Part shown: positions 60,033 to 64,000 of the stretch, piece by piece | Layout: the number at the start of each line of letters is the position of its first letter | Numbering within the stretch: position 1 is the stretch's first letter | Assembly (NCBI GenBank): GCA_023416585.1 | Contig: JAEZHM010000081.1 | Coordinates: forward strand, 124,001-188,000 | DNA from: Bacillota bacterium | GTDB taxonomy: Bacteria; Bacillota; Clostridia; Christensenellales; Aristaeellaceae | Direction of reading: 5' to 3' | DNA: 64,000 nucleotides | Position numbers and translations under genes: made by a program | Notes under the pieces: model-generated | What the model was told of the DNA's origin: nothing | What the model saw: the letters and a program-made list of their open reading frames with translations, nothing else | The model's database searches: none

Positions 60033-61466
60033 TTACTTGGCAGCTTTTTCGTTCACTTGCTGCGTCCATTCCCCACCGCCCAGGCGGTTGTATTCCTCTA
60101 CAAATTGGTCGAAGTAATCTAGATCAGCTTTTCCGGTGATGATCTTGCCGTAGGCTTCTTCCACCAGCAGGTTCAAATCGGCACTGTACTGTTTTTCCGC
60201 TTCGGTGACGATGCCGTCTGCTGCGTTGGTGATGATGTTCCAATTGAGGGCATCCCTGCGTGATTGCACCAGGTATGTCTCCATTTGAAGCAGTGGCTGC
60301 TCGTTTTCAAAACAGGAATACCACTGAATCCACTTGGCATCCAAGTCAAACTGGGGCAGCGTGTGATAGGTGCCGTCGGCCTGCTTTTCCCAGTGTACAC
60401 CCTGCACGCCGGAATAGGCTGTCATCATGCCTTCCTCGGTGTGGTACCAGTCAAACAGCTGCATAATTTCCTTGGCATGCTGGGTGGTAGACAAAACCAC
60501 CACCGGGAAGTTCACAATGCCCACGCCGCGCACGCCGGAAATGCCGTCGGGTCCTACAGGCGGGGCGATCCTGCGCCATTCCACCTTGGGATCGATCTTG
60601 CGCATTTCCTTTTCAATCTTGGGTTCCCATGTCCACCAACGGTGGGTGGAGCCGAACTGATTCTTCATGCCGCGCTCATTGAGTTCCGATTCCGCCTTGA
60701 TGGTGATCCATTCAGGGTGAATAAGCCCTTCCTGGTACCAGTCGCGAAGCAGCGCTAAAGTTTCCTTGGCTTTGGGGTTGATGGCCTGGGGCTTTAAGGT
60801 GCCATCTGCATCCTTATAGAAGTAGCCGCGGTGCACGCCCATGACGCCATATGCGCCGAAGATGGGCTCAAACGTCTCCAGGCCGGTGCCCATCAGGCCG
60901 TAGGTATCCGCAACGCCATTGCCGTCGGGGTCCTGGGTGACAAATGCTTTGTACACATCATGGAGTTCCTGAAGCGTTGTGGGGTTTTTAAGACCCAGTT
61001 TATCCAGCCAGTCGCCACGGATGATGAAGTTGTAGCGGTGCTCGCTGGTCCATACGGGAATGCCGTAAATTTTGCCGTCGGAGCCACGCATGATGTCCCA
61101 TGCCTTTTCCGGGATGGCGCTTTTCAGGTTTGGGCAATCCTTCAGATAATCATCCAGGGCCAGGAGCATACCCTGCTCGGCATAATCATATAGTTCCGAT
61201 GTTTTGGAGAGGCGGATGGCGTCTGGCAGGTCTTTGCCTGACAGGATCACGCTTACTTTTTCAGCATAATTGGCTGCGGGGGGCGCGATATGTTCAAATG
61301 TGATGCCGGATTTTTCCTCGATTGCCTGGTGAATGGAGTTGTCTTCGCTCAGTGGCTCAAAGCCTCCCTTGGTGAACACCCATGTGACCATTTTGTCTTC
61401 CGCCAGGCTGGAGATAGCCGTAAGCAAAAGCACCAGGGTCAAGAGTAAAGCCAGTCCCTTTTTCAT
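60033..61466 (-). CDS. Extracellular binding protein of third LplB/LplC-type importer
   Basis: 477 residues; GGGAGG precedes the ATG. Signal peptide MKKGLALLLTLVLLLTAISSLAED, no lipobox. The mature part (HIAPPAANYAEKVSVILSGKDLPDAIRLSKTSELYDYAEQGMLLALDDYL, IPVWTSEHRYNFIIRGDWLDKLGLKNPTTLQELHDVYKAFV) is typical of LipO-like binding proteins. Here it follows the permease genes, the reverse of the other loci. A short hairpin (61500-61517) and a minus-strand TATAAT (61489-61494) upstream could give it extra expression. Confidence 0.93.
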   Translation of the reverse strand: MKKGLALLLTLVLLLTAISSLAEDKMVTWVFTKGGFEPLSEDNSIHQAIEEKSGITFEHIAPPAANYAEKVSVILSGKDLPDAIRLSKTSELYDYAEQGMLLALDDYLKDCPNLKSAIPEKAWDIMRGSDGKIYGIPVWTSEHRYNFIIRGDWLDKLGLKNPTTLQELHDVYKAFVTQDPDGNGVADTYGLMGTGLETFEPIFGAYGVMGVHRGYFYKDADGTLKPQAINPKAKETLALLRDWYQEGLIHPEWITIKAESELNERGMKNQFGSTHRWWTWEPKIEKEMRKIDPKVEWRRIAPPVGPDGISGVRGVGIVNFPVVVLSTTQHAKEIMQLFDWYHTEEGMMTAYSGVQGVHWEKQADGTYHTLPQFDLDAKWIQWYSCFENEQPLLQMETYLVQSRRDALNWNIITNAADGIVTEAEKQYSADLNLLVEEAYGKIITGKADLDYFDQFVEEYNRLGGGEWTQQVNEKAAK

Positions 61467-61525
61467 GTTCCGTTTCCTCCCTGTAATGTATTATACCTCA
61501 AGAGGCCTTGGCCTCTTAGATTTGC

Positions 61526-62434
61526 TCATCCCTTGACGGAGCCGATGAGGATACCCTTGACGAAGTATTTTTGCAGCATGGGGTAAAGGCAAATGATGGG
61601 TAGCATGGTGACGATGATCTCCGTAGCGATCAGCCCCTGGGGCGGCGGCATTACCTCGGCAAAAGCGTTGCTCAGCTCCAGTTCGCTCATGGAAGAGGTA
61701 AGCATCGTCTCCCGGAGCAGTATTTGAAGCGGCCAAAGCTTGCGGTCCGTAATGTAGAGTACACCGTCCATGAACGTGTTCCAGTGCCACACGGCATAAA
61801 AGAGACCCACGGAAGCGATGGCCGGCAGGGACAGGGGAAGGATGATGCGGAAGAGGATCATGATATCGTGGCAGCCATCGATGCGGGCCGATTCCTCCAG
61901 TTCTTCCGGCAGGCTTCGAAGGAAGGTGCGCATGATGATCATGTTGTACACGCTCATGGCGCCTGGAAGCACCAGCGCCCAGATGGTATCCGTCAGTCCC
62001 AATGATGTGACCAGCAGGTAGGAGGGGATCATGCCGCCGCTGAAGATCATGGTGATGAAAAAGAAGGTCATGAGCCCCTTGTTTCCCGGCATTTGCCTTT
62101 TGGAAAGGGGATAGGCGGTAAGCACTGTTACCAATAGATTGATGGCTATGCCCAGAACTGTGCGCAATATGGTAACGCCGTAGGCACGCCAAAGGATGGG
62201 ATTGGTGATCACATACTTGTAGTAGTCCAGCGTAATGTGGCGGGGGATGAGACTATTCAGCCCCCCGGAGGAACGCATGACCTCTTCCGGCGGCACAAAG
62301 GAACGCTGTATCACGATCAGAAAGGGAACAAGAGTGATAACCAGGATCAATGCGAGAATGAAAAGATTGACTGCGTCAAACACTTTGTCCACCTTTGTTT
62401 GGGCAAGGCGGTTCCCGGTATGTTTCATGAACAT
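61526..62434 (-). CDS. ABC transporter permease, LplC type
   Basis: 302 residues, six expected segments. EAA loop EESARIDGCHDIMILFRIILPLSLPAIASVGLFYAVWHWN and ending YFVKGILIGSVKG. The start is taken at 62434 (AAAGG five bases upstream); 62428 is an alternative. It follows the LplB-type gene by 11 bases. Middle of the leftward operon. Confidence 0.92.
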   Translation of the reverse strand: MFMKHTGNRLAQTKVDKVFDAVNLFILALILVITLVPFLIVIQRSFVPPEEVMRSSGGLNSLIPRHITLDYYKYVITNPILWRAYGVTILRTVLGIAINLLVTVLTAYPLSKRQMPGNKGLMTFFFITMIFSGGMIPSYLLVTSLGLTDTIWALVLPGAMSVYNMIIMRTFLRSLPEELEESARIDGCHDIMILFRIILPLSLPAIASVGLFYAVWHWNTFMDGVLYITDRKLWPLQILLRETMLTSSMSELELSNAFAEVMPPPQGLIATEIIVTMLPIICLYPMLQKYFVKGILIGSVKG

Positions 62435-62445
62435 CTCATCCTTTA

Positions 62446-63408
62446 TTATAACAGCGTTTCCTGACCGGCCTTGTCTGACAGATAATTGAAGATCAACACA
62501 AAGGCGCATGCGACAACAGATTTGAACAGACCCACGGCGGTGGAAAAACCATATTTGCGGTCTACCACGCCGATGCGGTACACGTACGTATCCAGAATAT
62601 CTCCTACGTCGTACACGGCTGAATTGTACATGGAAAATACCTGGTCAAAGCCGGCGTTCAACACACCGCCCAATCTTAAAAGGAACATGACCGCAATGGT
62701 GGGCAGAATGCAGGGAATAGCGATGTACAGGATACGCTGGATGCGGTTGGCCCCATCGATCACCGCTGCCTCGTGAATTTCCTGGGGCACGCCGGACAAT
62801 GCTGCCAGATAGATGACGGCGCTCCAGCCCATCTCTTTCCAGATGTCGGTGATCACCAGGATGCTCCTGAAGTAGCCGGGCTCCGCCATAAAAAAGATGG
62901 GCTTTTGTCCCATGGCGATGCGGATGAGGTTAAGCAGTCCGTCCCCCGGAGCGAGAAGGTTCATGACAACCCCCGACATTATGACCCAGGAGATGAAATG
63001 GGGGAGGTATACCACCGTCTGCACAGTGCGTTGGAAGGAGCGCTGCCTTACTTCATTGATCAGTATGGCAAGAAGGATGGGTGCCGGAAACCCGAAAAGT
63101 ATCTTGTATCCACTGATAATGAACGTATTGGACAGCACATTTAAAAACTTGTTGGTCAGAAACAGACGCTCGAAATTGGCAAAGCCTACGAATTTGCTGC
63201 CCGTGAGTCCTAAGAAAACTTTGTAATCCTGAAATGCGATTACAAGGCCGCCCATGGGCACATAATGGAACAAAACTGTATAGATGATGCCGGGCGCGAG
63301 CATAAGATAGAAGTACCGGAAACGCCAGATGGATTTGCTAAGTGATGACCTATGCACCTTTTTAGTCACCGCATTTGATTGGATCAAATGAATCTTCCCC
63401 TTTGGCAT
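62446..63408 (-). CDS. ABC transporter permease, LplB type
   Basis: 320 residues from the ATG at 63408. The promoter at 63428-63456 predicts a start of transcription near 63421, so the longer open frame to 63456 cannot be fully translated. FRYFYLMLAPGIIYTVLFHYVPMGGLVIAFQDYKV and the EAA loop HEAAVIDGANRIQRILYIAIPCILPTI identify the family. The ribosome site (GAGAG) is weak and the leader very short. First gene of the operon that runs to 53739. Confidence 0.92.
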   Translation of the reverse strand: MPKGKIHLIQSNAVTKKVHRSSLSKSIWRFRYFYLMLAPGIIYTVLFHYVPMGGLVIAFQDYKVFLGLTGSKFVGFANFERLFLTNKFLNVLSNTFIISGYKILFGFPAPILLAILINEVRQRSFQRTVQTVVYLPHFISWVIMSGVVMNLLAPGDGLLNLIRIAMGQKPIFFMAEPGYFRSILVITDIWKEMGWSAVIYLAALSGVPQEIHEAAVIDGANRIQRILYIAIPCILPTIAVMFLLRLGGVLNAGFDQVFSMYNSAVYDVGDILDTYVYRIGVVDRKYGFSTAVGLFKSVVACAFVLIFNYLSDKAGQETLL

Positions 63409-63427
63409 GAAGCTCTCGGCTTTCCCG

Positions 63428-63456
63428 AGTATAGCGGGGGGAACTATCCATGGCAA
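63428..63456 (-). promoter_or_regulatory. Promoter of the leftward importer/GH78 operon
   Basis: Minus-strand TTGCCA (63451-63456) and TATACT (63428-63433), 17 bases apart, with a start near 63421 and a leader of about 13 bases. Confidence 0.65.
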
Positions 63457-63612
63457 CCATCAATATTGCGCATTCTTCTCAAATTTCATCATTTGGTTGA
63501 GCAAAGTTGAACTAGATCGTTGTACCTGATTTGTTCAGCATAATGGAATGAATCGCAAAACAAGGCTCATGAATGTCTTTTTGAAACTGACAGGGTTTGT
63601 CAAAAGTGGGTG

Positions 63613-63684
63613 TTGACTTTCCAAATATGATATGCTATCATCTTTTTAAGAGTTTATTTAAACGTTTAAATTTAATCGATTAAA
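63613..63684 (+). promoter_or_regulatory. GH127 promoter with two tandem LacI-type operators
   Basis: TTGACT (63613-63618) and TATCAT (63636-63641), 17 bases apart. Directly downstream lie two perfect 14-bp palindromes end to end: TTTAAACGTTTAAA (63657-63670) and TTTAATCGATTAAA (63671-63684). Both fit TTTAANCGNTTAAA with the central CG of LacI-family sites. The matching regulator is not evident in the window. From 63457 to 63612 I see only the divergent promoter. Confidence 0.8.
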
Positions 63685-63776
63685 AGTGAACAATAAGCAT
63701 CTTTTGCCGTTCTTAAAAGGCAATAATCCTAATGGGTACTATCAGCTCGATTGAATGATCGGCAGGAAGGATTTAT

Positions 63777-64000
63777 ATGAAATATCTTGAAGCCTTGCCC
63801 TTAAAGTGCGTCAGGTTGACGGATGGTATTCCGCAAAGAATGCAGAAGCTCGTGAAGGAAAAGGTGCTTTCCTACCAATGGGAGGCTCTGCACGACCGTG
63901 TGGAGGACGCTGCCAAAAGCCATTGCATTGAGAATTTCCGCATTGCGGCGGGGATTTCTACGGGCGAACACTATGGAATGATCTTTCAGGACAGTGACCT
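63777..64000 (+). CDS. GH127 beta-L-arabinofuranosidase-like protein, N-terminal part (runs off window)
   Basis: The frame is open from the ATG at 63777 to the window edge, about 74 residues. AGGAAGG lies seven bases upstream. The segment YQWEALHDRVEDAAKSHCIENFRIAAG...GMIFQDSDL is the conserved N-terminus of DUF1680/GH127 proteins, which remove terminal arabinofuranose. There is no signal peptide. The catalytic Cys/Glu region is outside the window. Expression is likely controlled by the tandem palindromes upstream. Confidence 0.85.
   Translation, partial: MKYLEALPLKCVRLTDGIPQRMQKLVKEKVLSYQWEALHDRVEDAAKSHCIENFRIAAGISTGEHYGMIFQDSD

Noticed and set aside
1..64000. tRNA, rRNA, CRISPR array, prophage, transposase or defence-system genes
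   Set aside because: I looked for T-loop motifs, regular direct repeats, and integrase or transposase-like proteins, and saw none.

Overview
The window reads as a chromosomal segment of an anaerobic, carbohydrate-fermenting Firmicute, most likely a gut-type Clostridia member (inference). Supporting signs are a glutamate-type T-box riboswitch, several carbohydrate ABC importers without their own ATPase, YesM/YesN-type two-component regulators, strong AGGAGG ribosome binding sites and an interspersed GC-rich palindromic repeat of a kind I recall from clostridial genomes. None of the five substrate-binding proteins has a lipobox cysteine, which is unusual for a classical monoderm Firmicute. No rRNA, tRNA, CRISPR array, prophage or insertion sequence was recognised.

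Layout. 1-6.0 kb: end of an ECF-like sigma factor, a duplicated SH3-domain exported protein, an L,D-transpeptidase, a MATE efflux pump with a terminator in its leader, and a large exported protein of unknown function. 6.0-9.8 kb: a three-subunit molybdenum hydroxylase operon (xanthine dehydrogenase family). 9.8-15.9 kb: a sugar locus with binding protein, two permeases and a LacI-type repressor whose probable operator lies at the promoter, plus a GH123/DUF4091-like glycosidase. 16.2-23.0 kb: GH1, GH13 (alpha-1,6 type), GH36 and a GPH symporter. 23.0-25.3 kb: a P1B-type metal ATPase with a CsoR repressor and an operator at the start site. 25.4-34.0 kb: an interspersed repeat, a GH66 dextranase-family enzyme without signal peptide, its ABC importer and a YesM/YesN two-component system. 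GH66 plus GH13 points to alpha-1,6-glucan or isomalto-oligosaccharide use.

34.0-40.0 kb: two membrane proteins, a serpin, and pstSCA without pstB or phoU. 40.2-46.0 kb: a glutaminase-A-like DUF4965 protein and a second LplB/LplC-type ABC importer whose leader could fold into a pseudoknot. 46.0-51.7 kb: cell-wall recycling genes (AnmK with an RpiR regulator, divergent NagZ, an S66 L,D-carboxypeptidase). 51.7-53.7 kb: T-box and glutamyl-tRNA synthetase. 53.7-63.4 kb: one long leftward operon with a third LplB/LplC importer, an ADP-ribosylglycohydrolase-family protein, a membrane AraC regulator, an RpiB/LacAB-type isomerase and a GH78-like enzyme. 63.6-64.0 kb: promoter with two tandem LacI-type operators and the start of a GH127 gene.

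The most interesting items are the ADP-ribosylglycohydrolase/RpiB/GH78 importer operon as a possible undescribed glycoside pathway, the putative pseudoknot leader at 42.35 kb, the attenuator-like leader of the MATE pump, and a strong stem-loop after every substrate-binding-protein gene.
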